A stretch of DNA of 64,000 bases from Flavobacterium sp. CF108 (GTDB lineage Bacteria; Bacteroidota; Bacteroidia; Flavobacteriales; Flavobacteriaceae): assembly GCF_900129795.1 (NCBI RefSeq), contig NZ_FQWW01000004.1, forward strand, positions 496,001 to 560,000. The letters are read 5' to 3'. The notes beneath the pieces were generated by a model that had not been told where the DNA came from, did not search any database, and worked only from the letters and a program-made list of their open reading frames with translations. Positions 17,059 to 25,683 of this stretch are shown piece after piece. Every line of letters starts with the position of its first letter. Within the stretch, counting starts at the first letter, position 1. A program made the position numbers and the translations under genes.

Positions 17059-17298
17059 TTGCAAAATACTATCCATACCTTGAAAAAAGGCGATAAAGCC
17101 ATTATCAAAGATTTTGATATCGATTTGATTCCTTTAAAATTACTAGAGATGGGTTGTTTGCCGGGCAGCTTTGTCGAATTACTTCAAATTGCTCCTTTTG
17201 GAGATCCCTTATATTTAGATATTAACGGTTCGCATGTTGCTATTCGTGTTGAAACTGCTCGTGAAATTGAAGTTGAACTTATCCAAAACAATTTATAA
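17059..17298 (+). CDS. feoA: Ferrous iron transport protein A
   Basis: This 79-residue SH3-like protein partners FeoB in Fe(II) uptake. It shows the family pattern LKKGDKAII, LLEMGCLPGSFVELL, APFGDPLYL and VAIRVETAREIEV. No ATG fits the N-terminus. The start is a TTG (17059), 26 bases after the promoter's -7 element and with the expected ~10 residues before LKKGD. The stop overlaps the feoB start by one base, giving translational coupling. Confidence 0.93.
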   Translation: MQNTIHTLKKGDKAIIKDFDIDLIPLKLLEMGCLPGSFVELLQIAPFGDPLYLDINGSHVAIRVETAREIEVELIQNNL

Positions 17299-19397
17299 TG
17301 AGCGTTCAGAATATCAATGTTGCCCTTATTGGAAATCCTAACGTAGGTAAAACTTCTGTTTTTAATCAGCTTACAGGTTTAAATCAACAAGTGGGGAATT
17401 ATCCCGGAATCACGGTTGAGAAAAAAATCGGGTTTTGCAAATTGCCTCATAACGTAAAAGCTAATATTCTGGATTTACCCGGAACGTATAGTTTGAACGC
17501 AAGTTCGATGGACGAAAGTGTGGTAATTGAACTTTTGCTAAACAAAAACGACAAGTTATATCCTGACGTTGCCGTTGTGGTAACCGATGTTGAAAACCTA
17601 AAAAGAAACTTACTGATTTTTACGCAGATAAAAGATCTTGAAATTCCAACGATCTTGGTTATCAATATGTCTGACCGCATGGCGAGCAAAGGAATTTCTT
17701 TAGATATTCCGCTTTTAGAAGAAAAACTAAAAACCAAAATTGCTTTAGTAAGTTCACGTAAAGGTTTAGGAATTGAGGAATTAAAAGAATTAATTGTTTC
17801 TTATAAAACTGTTCCGCATGAACCTTGCTTAAATGCATCCGTAATTGATCCTGAATATTTTCAAAAACTACAGCATGCATTTCCAAATCAGTTAATGTAC
17901 AAATTGTGGCTTGTAATTACGCAGGATGTTAATTTCTCGAATTTAGACCGAAATGAAATTCGAAATACTTTTACCAAATCGCATTCAGAATTAAAGCGCT
18001 TGCAGCAAAAGGAAACTATCAAAAGATATCAGTTTATAAATGATGTTTTAAAAGATGGTTTAAAAATTGATATTGACGCAGCGACAGATTTTAGAGCTAA
18101 ACTGGATCGTGTTTTAACACATAAGTTTTGGGGTTATGCTATTTTCCTTGGAATCTTATTTATCATTTTCCAGTCTATTTTCAGCTGGTCAACCATTCCT
18201 ATGGATTTTATTGATGCGACTTTTGCTTCTTTTAGCAGCTGGGTTGCAAAAGAATTACCAAGCGGTATTTTGACTGATTTACTTTCGCAAGGAATTATTC
18301 CGGGAATTGGCGGTGTTATTATTTTTATTCCGCAGATTGCTTTCTTGTTTTTGTTCATTTCTATTCTCGAAGAAAGTGGTTATATGAGTCGTGTTGTTTT
18401 TCTGATGGATAAAATCATGCGCAAATTCGGGCTTTCGGGAAAAAGCGTTGTGCCTTTAATTTCAGGAACTGCGTGTGCCATTCCAGCTATTATGGCAACG
18501 CGAAATATCGAAAACTGGAAAGAACGCCTTATTACGATCTTAGTAACGCCATTCACGACTTGTTCTGCAAGATTGCCGGTTTACGCGATTATGATTTCAT
18601 TAGTGATTCCGAATAAACGAGTTCTCGGATTTTTAAATCTGCAAGGACTGTCGTTGATGTTATTGTATTTACTGGGATTTGTAACGGCAATAATCTCGGC
18701 TTATATTTTAAATAAAGTTTTAAAACTGGATTCAAAAACGTATTTCGTTGTTGAAATGCCAAGTTATAAATTACCCCTTTTCAAGAATGTTGGAATCAAC
18801 GTTGTCGAGAAAACCAAAGCTTTTGTTTTAGGCGCGGGTAAAATCATCTTAGCAATATCCGTTATTTTATGGTTTTTGGCTTCTTTCGGACCTGGAAAAG
18901 AATTTAACGATGCAGAAAACATCGTAAAAGAAAAATTTGCCAATACGACTTTAAATCAAGTTCAGTTTGAAAATGAAGTCGCTTCTCAAAAAATAGAAAA
19001 TTCTTATATAGGGATTATGGGTAAAGCTATCGAGCCTGTAATTTCTCCACTTGGTTACGACTGGAAAATTGGGATTGCGATTATCAGTTCGTTTGCTGCG
19101 CGTGAAGTTTTGGTTGGAACACTAGCCACTATTTACAGTGTTGGAGACAGCGATAACGAATCGACAATCAAGAGCAAAATGCAGAAAGAGGTAAATCCTG
19201 AAACGGGAGAAAAAATCTTTAATTTTGCTTCTGGAATTTCATTGTTGTTATTTTATGCTTTTGCAATGCAGTGTGCCAGTACTTTAGCCATTACAAAGAA
19301 AGAAACAAATTCATGGAAATGGCCTGTAATGCAGCTTTTCTTTATGACCGGGCTTGCTTATATAACCGCACTTTTAGCGTATCAATTTTTAAAGTAA
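17298..19397 (+). CDS. feoB: Ferrous iron transport protein B
   Basis: This is a 699-residue inner-membrane Fe(II) transporter. The N-terminal G domain shows G1 GNPNVGKTS (from residue 12), G2 NYPGITVE, G3 DLPGTYS and G4 NMSD, followed by a helical GDI-like segment. The membrane part begins near residue 275, with the two gate regions: LEESGYMSR and SGTACAIPAIMATR in the first, and FAAREVLVGTLATIY in the second. It overlaps feoA by one base and is followed at once by a small Cys-rich membrane protein. Confidence 0.97.
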   Translation: MSVQNINVALIGNPNVGKTSVFNQLTGLNQQVGNYPGITVEKKIGFCKLPHNVKANILDLPGTYSLNASSMDESVVIELLLNKNDKLYPDVAVVVTDVENLKRNLLIFTQIKDLEIPTILVINMSDRMASKGISLDIPLLEEKLKTKIALVSSRKGLGIEELKELIVSYKTVPHEPCLNASVIDPEYFQKLQHAFPNQLMYKLWLVITQDVNFSNLDRNEIRNTFTKSHSELKRLQQKETIKRYQFINDVLKDGLKIDIDAATDFRAKLDRVLTHKFWGYAIFLGILFIIFQSIFSWSTIPMDFIDATFASFSSWVAKELPSGILTDLLSQGIIPGIGGVIIFIPQIAFLFLFISILEESGYMSRVVFLMDKIMRKFGLSGKSVVPLISGTACAIPAIMATRNIENWKERLITILVTPFTTCSARLPVYAIMISLVIPNKRVLGFLNLQGLSLMLLYLLGFVTAIISAYILNKVLKLDSKTYFVVEMPSYKLPLFKNVGINVVEKTKAFVLGAGKIILAISVILWFLASFGPGKEFNDAENIVKEKFANTTLNQVQFENEVASQKIENSYIGIMGKAIEPVISPLGYDWKIGIAIISSFAAREVLVGTLATIYSVGDSDNESTIKSKMQKEVNPETGEKIFNFASGISLLLFYAFAMQCASTLAITKKETNSWKWPVMQLFFMTGLAYITALLAYQFLK

Positions 19398-19403
19398 AAT
19401 GTT

Positions 19404-19526
19404 ATGATACAAGAAATTATAGCTTTTGTCATATTATTTATCGCCGTTGGCTTTTTGATTAGAAAATTCTTTTGGAAATCTAAAAAGAAAAAAGACTGTG
19501 GTGATGGCAATTGCGGATGTTCATAG
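19404..19526 (+). CDS. FeoB-associated Cys-rich membrane protein
   Basis: This 40-residue protein has one N-terminal membrane helix (IIAFVILFIAVGFLIRKFFW), a lysine cluster KSKKKK and a C-terminal DCGDGNCGCS with three cysteines. This is the known layout of the small FeoB-associated proteins often encoded after feoB. It starts 6 bases after the feoB stop and precedes the terminator, so it is the third gene of the operon. The cysteines may bind iron; that is an inference. Confidence 0.85.
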   Translation: MIQEIIAFVILFIAVGFLIRKFFWKSKKKKDCGDGNCGCS

Positions 19527-19605
19527 TTTTTTAAGTTGCTAAGTTGCTGAGATTCTAAGATACTAAGGTTTTCTTATTTCTCAGAAATTTACAGAAATAA
19601 AACAC

Positions 19606-19645
19606 AAAGCTTCACAGAGATTTAATTCTTTGTGAAGCTTTTTTT
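19606..19645 (+). terminator. Terminator of the feo operon
   Basis: The stem AAAGCTTCACAGAG / CTTTGTGAAGCTTT (one mismatch) is followed by a T run. It lies 80 bases after the last feo gene; no other gene lies between. Confidence 0.75.
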
Positions 19646-19731
19646 ATGATCTAAAAATCTATACCTGAGTTAAATACCTTTTTTTAATGTTTAAAAAACT
19701 TTTATGGCTTAGTTCTCAATACAGCACAAAT

Positions 19732-19739
19732 TAATTTTG
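19732..19739 (+). promoter_or_regulatory. -7 element of the small membrane-protein gene
   Basis: TAATTTTG matches TAnnTTTG, 20 bases before the ATG of the small gene at 19760. The -33 region is not clearly TTG. Confidence 0.45.
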
Positions 19740-19759
19740 CAAAATAAAATTCAAATAAA

Positions 19760-19879
19760 ATGACAAAGTTCGAAAAAAATGAAATTGTAAGAGACAATAG
19801 AGTTACCAGATTATTATGGTTTTCTTTTGGATTCCTGTGTGCTTTCGGAATAATGTGCCTTTTAAAATCTAAAATCTAA
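19760..19879 (+). CDS. Small single-span membrane protein, 39 residues
   Basis: A short reading frame reads MTKFEKNEIVRDNRVTRLL, then a membrane span WFSFGFLCAFGIMCLL, then KSKI and stop. It has its own candidate promoter and no other gene in the gap. A charged N-terminus followed by a span rich in Phe, Gly and Cys is typical of small membrane proteins, but I know no family. The last codons and the stop are made from an AAAATCTAAAATCTAA dispersed repeat. A chance frame cannot be excluded. Confidence 0.45.
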   Translation: MTKFEKNEIVRDNRVTRLLWFSFGFLCAFGIMCLLKSKI

Positions 19880-19889
19880 AACACAGCAT

Positions 19890-19957
19890 AAAAAAGTTTT
19901 CAGTCTCAGTCTCAGTTTTCAGTTTAATATGATGACCGCAAACTGAGACTGAAAACT
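19890..19957 (-). terminator. Terminator of the HD-hydrolase gene
   Basis: Perfect 16-bp arms (19895-19910 and 19942-19957), AGTTTTCAGTCTCAGT and its complement, are followed on the minus strand by a T run. The right arm touches the gene's stop codon. Confidence 0.75.
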
Positions 19958-20610
19958 CACTTAACCCCTTCCCACTCAGCGTAGAACTGTGCGAGGAACG
20001 ATTCCATAAAGTGGTGGCGTTCGGCGGCAATTTGTTTTCCTTTTTCGGTATTCATTTTGTCTTTTAAAAGCAAAAGCTTTTCGTAAAAGTGATTTATTGT
20101 TGGTGCATTATTCTTTTTATATTCCTCTTTTGTCATATTGGTTACCGGGGCAATTTGAGGATCATATAAGGCTCTGTTTTTAAATCCTCCGTAATTGAAC
20201 GCTCTGGCCACTCCAATTGCTCCAATTGCATCTAAACGATCTGCATCCTGCACAATATCTAATTCTACAGAAGAAAACTTTTTTTCGAAGTTTCCGCCTT
20301 TATAAGAGATATTTTCGATGATGTTTACCACATGCTGAATAATATCTTCTGAAACATTATGTGATTCTAAAAACAAACGGGCTGTTTTTGGCCCTATTGT
20401 TTCGTCTCCATCATGAAATTTACTATCGGCAATGTCATGAAGCAATGCCCCTAATTCTACAACTGTTTTATCGCAATCGGTATCTTTTGCAATTAAAAGA
20501 GCGTTTTTATAAACTCGTTCGATGTGAAACCAGTCGTGGCCGCCTTCGGCATCGTTAAGTTTCTCTTTTACAAATGTGATGGTTTTATTTATAAGTTCAG
20601 AATTACTCAT
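19957..20610 (-). CDS. HD-domain phosphohydrolase
   Basis: This 217-residue protein belongs to the HD superfamily group of YedJ/YpgQ-like enzymes. The metal ligands are visible as H in GGHDWFHIERV, the HD pair in ALLHDIADSKFHDGD, and D in IVQDADRLDAIGAIG. Relatives hydrolyse nucleotide phosphates; the true substrate is unknown. It stands alone between two terminator-like palindromes. Confidence 0.88.
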   Translation of the reverse strand: MSNSELINKTITFVKEKLNDAEGGHDWFHIERVYKNALLIAKDTDCDKTVVELGALLHDIADSKFHDGDETIGPKTARLFLESHNVSEDIIQHVVNIIENISYKGGNFEKKFSSVELDIVQDADRLDAIGAIGVARAFNYGGFKNRALYDPQIAPVTNMTKEEYKKNNAPTINHFYEKLLLLKDKMNTEKGKQIAAERHHFMESFLAQFYAEWEGVK

Positions 20611-20694
20611 ATTGTATTTTGGTTTGTGGTTAAATGGCGCGCTGATGTTACTGATTCAACGGATTTACACTGGTATTTTTTATAGTTTAAATAA

Positions 20695-20734
20695 AAAATG
20701 TTGATTGTTAAAGGTTTAAAACTCTAACAATCAA
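20695..20734 (-). terminator. Candidate terminator after the acyl-ACP desaturase
   Basis: The stem TTGATTGTTA / TAACAATCAA (20701-20710 and 20725-20734) is followed on the minus strand by CATTTTTTAT. It lies 85 bases beyond the desaturase stop. Confidence 0.6.
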
Positions 20735-20785
20735 CAATATGTTTTAAATGGTCAATATCAAAAATCAATTGCAATTACAATATCA

Positions 20786-20818
20786 ATCTAAAATCTACAT
20801 TCTAAAATCTAAAATTTT
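20786..20818. repeat. Short AT-rich dispersed repeat after the desaturase gene
   Basis: TCTAAAATCTACATTCTAAA continues to CTAAAATT. It is almost the same as 8866-8898 near hemB. It ends at the base before the desaturase stop codon. Confidence 0.5.
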
Positions 20819-21811
20819 TTACAATCTCGCTGGTTCAACCCATTTAAAGATGTGTGATTCTTGTGGAATTACAATTCTTTCTGAAATTTTAGCCATACGA
20901 GCTGGTAATTTCATTAAGTAATCACGTGCTTTTTCTGCTTCGTCAGTTAAGTTCGTGATTTTATCAATTTCCCATTTGTTGATTAATTTCTGCATAATAT
21001 CAACGTAATCATTTGCCGTGTAAACTCCAATACGTTGTGCAGAATCAGAAAACTGTTCGAAAGCAGTGCTTATCTTTTGACCTGATTCTCTAAGGAAATG
21101 AGCCGGCATAACGATTTTTTGTTTCATCATGTATTGAAACGCCAACATCATTTCGCTTGGATCAACCTGAAAAATTCTGGTTACAAATTCGCTGTATGCA
21201 TGGTGATGACGCATTTCGTCACCTGCAATCATTTTACACATTTTAGACAGTTTGTTATCTCCAAATTTTTTCGCGATCTGCGCTACTCTATTGTGCGAAA
21301 CGTAAGTTGCTAATTCCTGAAAACTAGTATATACAAAGTTTTTGTACGGATCAGTTCCAGTTCCAATATCAAAACCGTCGTTGATTAAATGCTGCGTTGT
21401 CATTTCGATTTCACGCATATTAACACGACCAGACAAATACAAGTATTTATTTAAAAGATCTCCGTGACGGTTTTCTTCTCCAGTCCATTGTCTGATCCAT
21501 TTCGACCAGCCATTACCGCCGTTCTCAACCTGATCTACTCCTTCTACATCCATTAACCAGGACTCATATGTTGGAAGCGCCTCTTCGGTAATAGTATCAC
21601 CAACAAGCGTTACCCAAAAATCGTATGGCAATTCTTTAGCAATTTCACGCAGTTCCTTTACCTCCTCAAAGAAATTTTCTCCTTCAGAATTAGGCAGGAA
21701 ATCTGACGGCTGCCAAATTTTTTCCACCGGAATTAAATACTGTTCAACGAAGCTGTCAACGTTTTTTTCTAAAAACTGCATCACTTCTAATCTAATGTTT
21801 TTTATAGACAT
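20819..21811 (-). CDS. Acyl-ACP desaturase (ferritin-like, type 2 fatty acid desaturase)
   Basis: This 330-residue di-iron enzyme introduces a double bond into acyl chains on ACP. Two E-x-x-H helices are seen: EENRHG in QWTGEENRHGDLL and DEMRHHHAYSEF. The outer Glu ligands come from the first and third helices (e.g. FQELATYVSHNRVA). It probably sets membrane unsaturation. The plsC-like acyltransferase gene lies 45 bases upstream on the same strand, so both lipid genes may be co-transcribed. Confidence 0.93.
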   Translation of the reverse strand: MSIKNIRLEVMQFLEKNVDSFVEQYLIPVEKIWQPSDFLPNSEGENFFEEVKELREIAKELPYDFWVTLVGDTITEEALPTYESWLMDVEGVDQVENGGNGWSKWIRQWTGEENRHGDLLNKYLYLSGRVNMREIEMTTQHLINDGFDIGTGTDPYKNFVYTSFQELATYVSHNRVAQIAKKFGDNKLSKMCKMIAGDEMRHHHAYSEFVTRIFQVDPSEMMLAFQYMMKQKIVMPAHFLRESGQKISTAFEQFSDSAQRIGVYTANDYVDIMQKLINKWEIDKITNLTDEAEKARDYLMKLPARMAKISERIVIPQESHIFKWVEPARL

Positions 21812-21856
21812 TACTTATTTTAAATTTGGGATTTATATTTTAGCTCGGACTAAAAC

Positions 21857-22603
21857 TTAATCCTGTTTATACTCGTTTACTCCTTCAACAACCGCTTTTT
21901 CTGTTAATGCCATTAATTCGGCAAAATCATAATCTTTTACTGCCATCGCTTTGTGTGCTGTAAAAGTTAAGTGGTTTCCTAAACCAACCGGAAACATACC
22001 ATAACGAACCATTTTCCATGAATTATTAATACTTACCGGCACAATGTATGCAGATGGCGCATGCTTGCAAAGAATTTTTAAACCGCTTTGGGCAAATTCT
22101 TTAGGTTTTCCCGTTTTACTGCGGGTTCCTTCCGGGAAGATTACAGCAGATCTAGTGTTTTTTTCTATATATTCAGACAAGCCTTTGATTACTGGAATCG
22201 CTTGTTTAGGGTCTTTACGGTCAATTAAAACAGATCCTCCGTGGCGTAAATTAAAAGACACACTTGGGATTCCGCTTCCTAACTCCTTCTTACTTACAAA
22301 TTTACAATGAAAACGTCTAAAGTACCAAATCATTGTCACGATATCGTACATACTTTGATGATTGGCCACAAAAATAATTGGAACTCCTTTCGGAATTGTA
22401 TCTACGCCTGTAATCTTATAAGTTGTACCCGCCAAACGCGTACAGCTTAAAAGACAGAAATTTAAATAATCAACACTTTTTTTGTGAGCCTGATAACCAA
22501 AAAGATTAAGGCAAATCCATTGTATTGGGTGAAAAACAGCCAAACACAATCCAAAACATAAATAAAAAATTACGGAGATTGGATATGAGATTATCTTTTG
22601 CAT
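21857..22603 (-). CDS. plsC: 1-acyl-sn-glycerol-3-phosphate acyltransferase
   Basis: This 248-residue membrane enzyme adds the second acyl chain in phospholipid synthesis. The N-terminal membrane segment (ISVIFYLCFGLCLAVF) precedes the catalytic HX4D motif in FVANHQSMYDIV and the glycerol-phosphate-binding FPEGTRSKTG. A third block, AYIVPVSINNSW, is also typical. It is divergent from rnpA and upstream of the desaturase, forming a two-gene lipid unit. Confidence 0.92.
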   Translation of the reverse strand: MQKIISYPISVIFYLCFGLCLAVFHPIQWICLNLFGYQAHKKSVDYLNFCLLSCTRLAGTTYKITGVDTIPKGVPIIFVANHQSMYDIVTMIWYFRRFHCKFVSKKELGSGIPSVSFNLRHGGSVLIDRKDPKQAIPVIKGLSEYIEKNTRSAVIFPEGTRSKTGKPKEFAQSGLKILCKHAPSAYIVPVSINNSWKMVRYGMFPVGLGNHLTFTAHKAMAVKDYDFAELMALTEKAVVEGVNEYKQD

Positions 22604-22690
22604 GCTTGAAAAAATTTGAGGTCAAAAGTAGTAAATATATTTTTAGCGGTAGAAAAATTGAAAACAATAACCGTTTTTATGGTTTAATTG

Positions 22691-22698
22691 TACCTTTG
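22691..22698 (+). promoter_or_regulatory. -7 element upstream of rnpA
   Basis: TACCTTTG matches TAnnTTTG, 31 bases before the rnpA start. No TTG was seen at normal spacing. Confidence 0.45.
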
Positions 22699-22729
22699 CC
22701 CTTAAAATTGCAAATTTTTTCTGAATTAA

Positions 22730-23134
22730 ATGAACTTTACATACCCTAAAAATGAACGCTTAAAGAGCAAAACCACGATTGGATTACTTTTTTCTGAAGG
22801 AAAATCAGTTTCAAAATATCCGCTGCGTTTGGTTTACCGTCAAGCGGAAGCTGCCTATCAGGGTAATACAAAAGTGGGGGTTTCGGTTTCTAAGAAATAC
22901 TTTAAAAAAGCAGTCGACAGAAATTATTTCAAAAGAGTGCTAAGAGAAACCTATAGACTAAACAAACATTTGCTTCTGGATCATTTAAATCAGCCGTATT
23001 CTTTCATGCTTTTTTACCAGACAAAAGACAGATTATCTTACGAAGAAATCAATACCAAAACGATTCAATTGTTTGAGAAATTTGTACAGCAGTTAAACAA
23101 AACTACCGATTCTGAAATCAAAAAGGATTTATAA
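22730..23134 (+). CDS. rnpA: Ribonuclease P protein component
   Basis: This 134-residue basic protein assists the RNase P RNA in tRNA 5' processing. It shows TKVGVSVSKKYFKKAVDRN followed by YFKRVLRETYR, the RNR-like RNA-binding helix of the family (here DRNYFKR). The usual neighbour rpmH is not present. It is followed by an envelope-protein group, 80 bases downstream. Confidence 0.94.
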   Translation: MNFTYPKNERLKSKTTIGLLFSEGKSVSKYPLRLVYRQAEAAYQGNTKVGVSVSKKYFKKAVDRNYFKRVLRETYRLNKHLLLDHLNQPYSFMLFYQTKDRLSYEEINTKTIQLFEKFVQQLNKTTDSEIKKDL

Positions 23135-23214
23135 AGCTTCAAAGACAACTTTGTACTCTAAATCAGATAAAAAATTATAAAAAAATTGTAGTTTTAGCAC
23201 TAAATTGAAATTTT

Positions 23215-24039
23215 ATGCGATACATTTTCTTTTTATCTGTAATTTTTTGTGTTCTTTCGGGATGTAGTAAAAATGAAGCTCCTAATGAAGAACAAGTAGC
23301 TTCGATTAGTGCGATTAAATTGCCTCCAAAAAAATATGAATCAGGCGGTGCAGATAAAAATCTAGATGCTCCTTCACCAACAATTGAACAAAAAATCATA
23401 AAACAAGCATCGCTTCGATTTGAAACCAATGATTTAGAAGAAACATACAAACAGATTCAAACAGCGGTTAAACAAAGCCAGGGAAAAGTTCAAAGTGATT
23501 CTGAAGGAAAAGACTATGGCACGCTTTATCGAAATATAACGATTAGAGTTCCAAGTCAGAATTTTGACAATTTTATCAATACAATTTCAAAAGGCGTTTC
23601 CTATTTTGAGAGAAAAGAAATTACTGCGGAAGATGTTACCGAACAATATATCGACTTAACGACAAGATTAAAAAATAAAAGAAAACTCGAAGAACGTTAT
23701 CTTCAAATATTACAAAAAGCCACTAAAATTAGTGAAATCTTAGAAATCGAAAAACAGATTTCTATTATCCGCGAAGAAATAGAAGCCAAAGAAGGCCAGT
23801 TAAAATATTTAGAAAGCAGAGTTTCTGAAAGTACGGTTACAATTGAGTTTTTTAAAAACCTGCCAGAACAAGAAGCTGTGCAATTATCATACGGATCAAA
23901 AGTCTGGACTGCTATAAAATCAGGATTTTTTAGTTTGTCAAGTTTCTTTATATCAATTATCAGCATTTGGCCGTTTATTATTATAATTGTTGTATTAGCC
24001 TATTTTATTAGAAAGAGAATTAAAAGAAAAAAACCATAG
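23215..24039 (+). CDS. DUF4349 lipoprotein
   Basis: This 274-residue protein has a lipoprotein signal ending VLSGC (about Cys17). The DUF4349 pattern runs from IKQASLRFETNDLEETY to STVTIEFFKN, with a coiled-coil middle (KNKRKLEERYLQIL...EIEKQISIIREEIEAKEGQL). A C-terminal membrane helix (ISIIWPFIIIIVVLAYFI region) ends in a basic tail. Function is unknown. The S41 protease follows after two bases, so they are probably one operon. Confidence 0.88.
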   Translation: MRYIFFLSVIFCVLSGCSKNEAPNEEQVASISAIKLPPKKYESGGADKNLDAPSPTIEQKIIKQASLRFETNDLEETYKQIQTAVKQSQGKVQSDSEGKDYGTLYRNITIRVPSQNFDNFINTISKGVSYFERKEITAEDVTEQYIDLTTRLKNKRKLEERYLQILQKATKISEILEIEKQISIIREEIEAKEGQLKYLESRVSESTVTIEFFKNLPEQEAVQLSYGSKVWTAIKSGFFSLSSFFISIISIWPFIIIIVVLAYFIRKRIKRKKP

Positions 24040-24041
24040 TC

Positions 24042-25679
24042 ATGTATCCTTATTTCAAGAAGAGATTTATCATACCAACTGTTGCGGCAGGATTATTATT
24101 TATTGGAACCAGTTTCAAAGAGGACTTTTTTGAAATTGCGAAACAAATCGAAATCTTCACAACGTTGTTTAAAGCCGTAAACACGAATTATGTAGACGAA
24201 ACAAATCCGGGTGATTTAATGGATAAAGCCATTAAAAGCATGTTAGGAAGTTTAGATCCTTATACCGTTTACTTTAACGAACAGGATGTAGTTAATTTTA
24301 AAATCAACAATACGGGAGAATATACCGGAATTGGCGCTATGATTGCACGCAAAAAAGATCGTTTAATTGTTCGTGAACCGTATAAAAATTATCCTGCAGA
24401 TAAAGCGGGACTAAAAGCGGGTGACGAAATCATCCAGATTGGTGATGTTTTGATTGCTGATTTTAAAGATGATGCTTCGCAATTATTGAAAGGAACTAAA
24501 AACACTAAAATTGCTATAAAATACCTTCGTCAGGGAAAAACCTTTACGACTGAATTGGTTTTGGATGAAGTGGATATTAAATCGGTTCCGTTTTACGGAA
24601 AGATTGATGAGAAAACGGGTTATATCGTTTTGGCACATTTTAGCAGAAAGGCTTCCGCCGAAGTTAAAGAGGCTTTGGAAAAATTGAAAGCTGACGGCGC
24701 AAAACAGATTGTTTTAGATTTAAGAGGAAATCCAGGCGGACTTTTGAATGAAGCGATTGATATCTGTAATTTATTTGTTCCAAAGAATGAAGTTATTGTA
24801 ACGACTAAATCAAGAATCGAAAAACATAACAACACCTATAAAACGACTAAAGAACCAATCGATACAGAAATTCCGCTTGCTATTTTGGTTAATGGAAGAA
24901 GTGCATCGGCATCTGAAATTGTGTCTGGAGCTTTGCAGGATTTAGATCGTGCTGTTATTTTAGGAAGCAGAAGTTTTGGAAAAGGTTTGGTTCAGCGTTC
25001 TGTTGACCTGACTTATGGAACGCAGCTGAAAGTTACGATTTCTCGTTACTACACGCCATCGGGACGTTGTATACAAGCGCTTGATTATGCACATAAAGAT
25101 AAAAACGGTGTTGCCCAAAAAACAGATTCTAAAAATTTCAATGCTTTTAAAACCAGAAAAGGAAGAACGGTTTATGATGGCGGCGGAGTTTTACCGGATA
25201 TTGAATTAGATGAAGCCAAAATGAGCCCTATTACAAGCGCTCTTTTGAAAAATGACGGAATATTTGATTACGCCACTACTTACTATTATAAAAATCCAAA
25301 TTTAGGCGATAAAATCCCTGTGGTTTCAGATACTGATTATACTGCTTTCAAACAATATTTGAAAACAAACAAAATTAGTTTTGATACGGAAACAGAAGTT
25401 GCCCTGAAAAATACTTTGGCTGCAGCCAAAACTGAAAAAATTGACGAAACGATTGCTCCGGAATATCAACAATTATTAGCCGCATTAGAGAGAAGTGAAA
25501 ATACTTTGCTGGATAAAAACCAAAAAGAAATTAGAGGTTTAATTCAGGAAGAGCTTATCAAGAGATACCAATACCAAGAAGGTTTGTATCAGTTTTATAT
25601 TAAGAACAATTCAGAGATTAAAAGAGCAGTAAACGTATTGAATAATCAAACTGAATATAAAACGATTTTAAAAATGTAG
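24042..25679 (+). CDS. S41 family C-terminal processing peptidase
   Basis: This 545-residue periplasmic serine protease has an N-terminal signal or anchor. A PDZ domain lies at about residues 85-170 (GIGAMIARKKDRLIVREPY, AGLKAGDEIIQIGDV). The catalytic Ser289 lies in NGRSASASEIVSGA and Lys314, 25 residues on, in RSFGKGLVQ, the classical Ser-Lys dyad spacing. ~150 further C-terminal residues form a family-specific extension. It processes C-termini of envelope proteins. It is coupled to the DUF4349 lipoprotein and followed 4 bases later by an OmpA-type protein. Confidence 0.95.
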   Translation: MYPYFKKRFIIPTVAAGLLFIGTSFKEDFFEIAKQIEIFTTLFKAVNTNYVDETNPGDLMDKAIKSMLGSLDPYTVYFNEQDVVNFKINNTGEYTGIGAMIARKKDRLIVREPYKNYPADKAGLKAGDEIIQIGDVLIADFKDDASQLLKGTKNTKIAIKYLRQGKTFTTELVLDEVDIKSVPFYGKIDEKTGYIVLAHFSRKASAEVKEALEKLKADGAKQIVLDLRGNPGGLLNEAIDICNLFVPKNEVIVTTKSRIEKHNNTYKTTKEPIDTEIPLAILVNGRSASASEIVSGALQDLDRAVILGSRSFGKGLVQRSVDLTYGTQLKVTISRYYTPSGRCIQALDYAHKDKNGVAQKTDSKNFNAFKTRKGRTVYDGGGVLPDIELDEAKMSPITSALLKNDGIFDYATTYYYKNPNLGDKIPVVSDTDYTAFKQYLKTNKISFDTETEVALKNTLAAAKTEKIDETIAPEYQQLLAALERSENTLLDKNQKEIRGLIQEELIKRYQYQEGLYQFYIKNNSEIKRAVNVLNNQTEYKTILKM

Positions 25680-25683
25680 AAAA

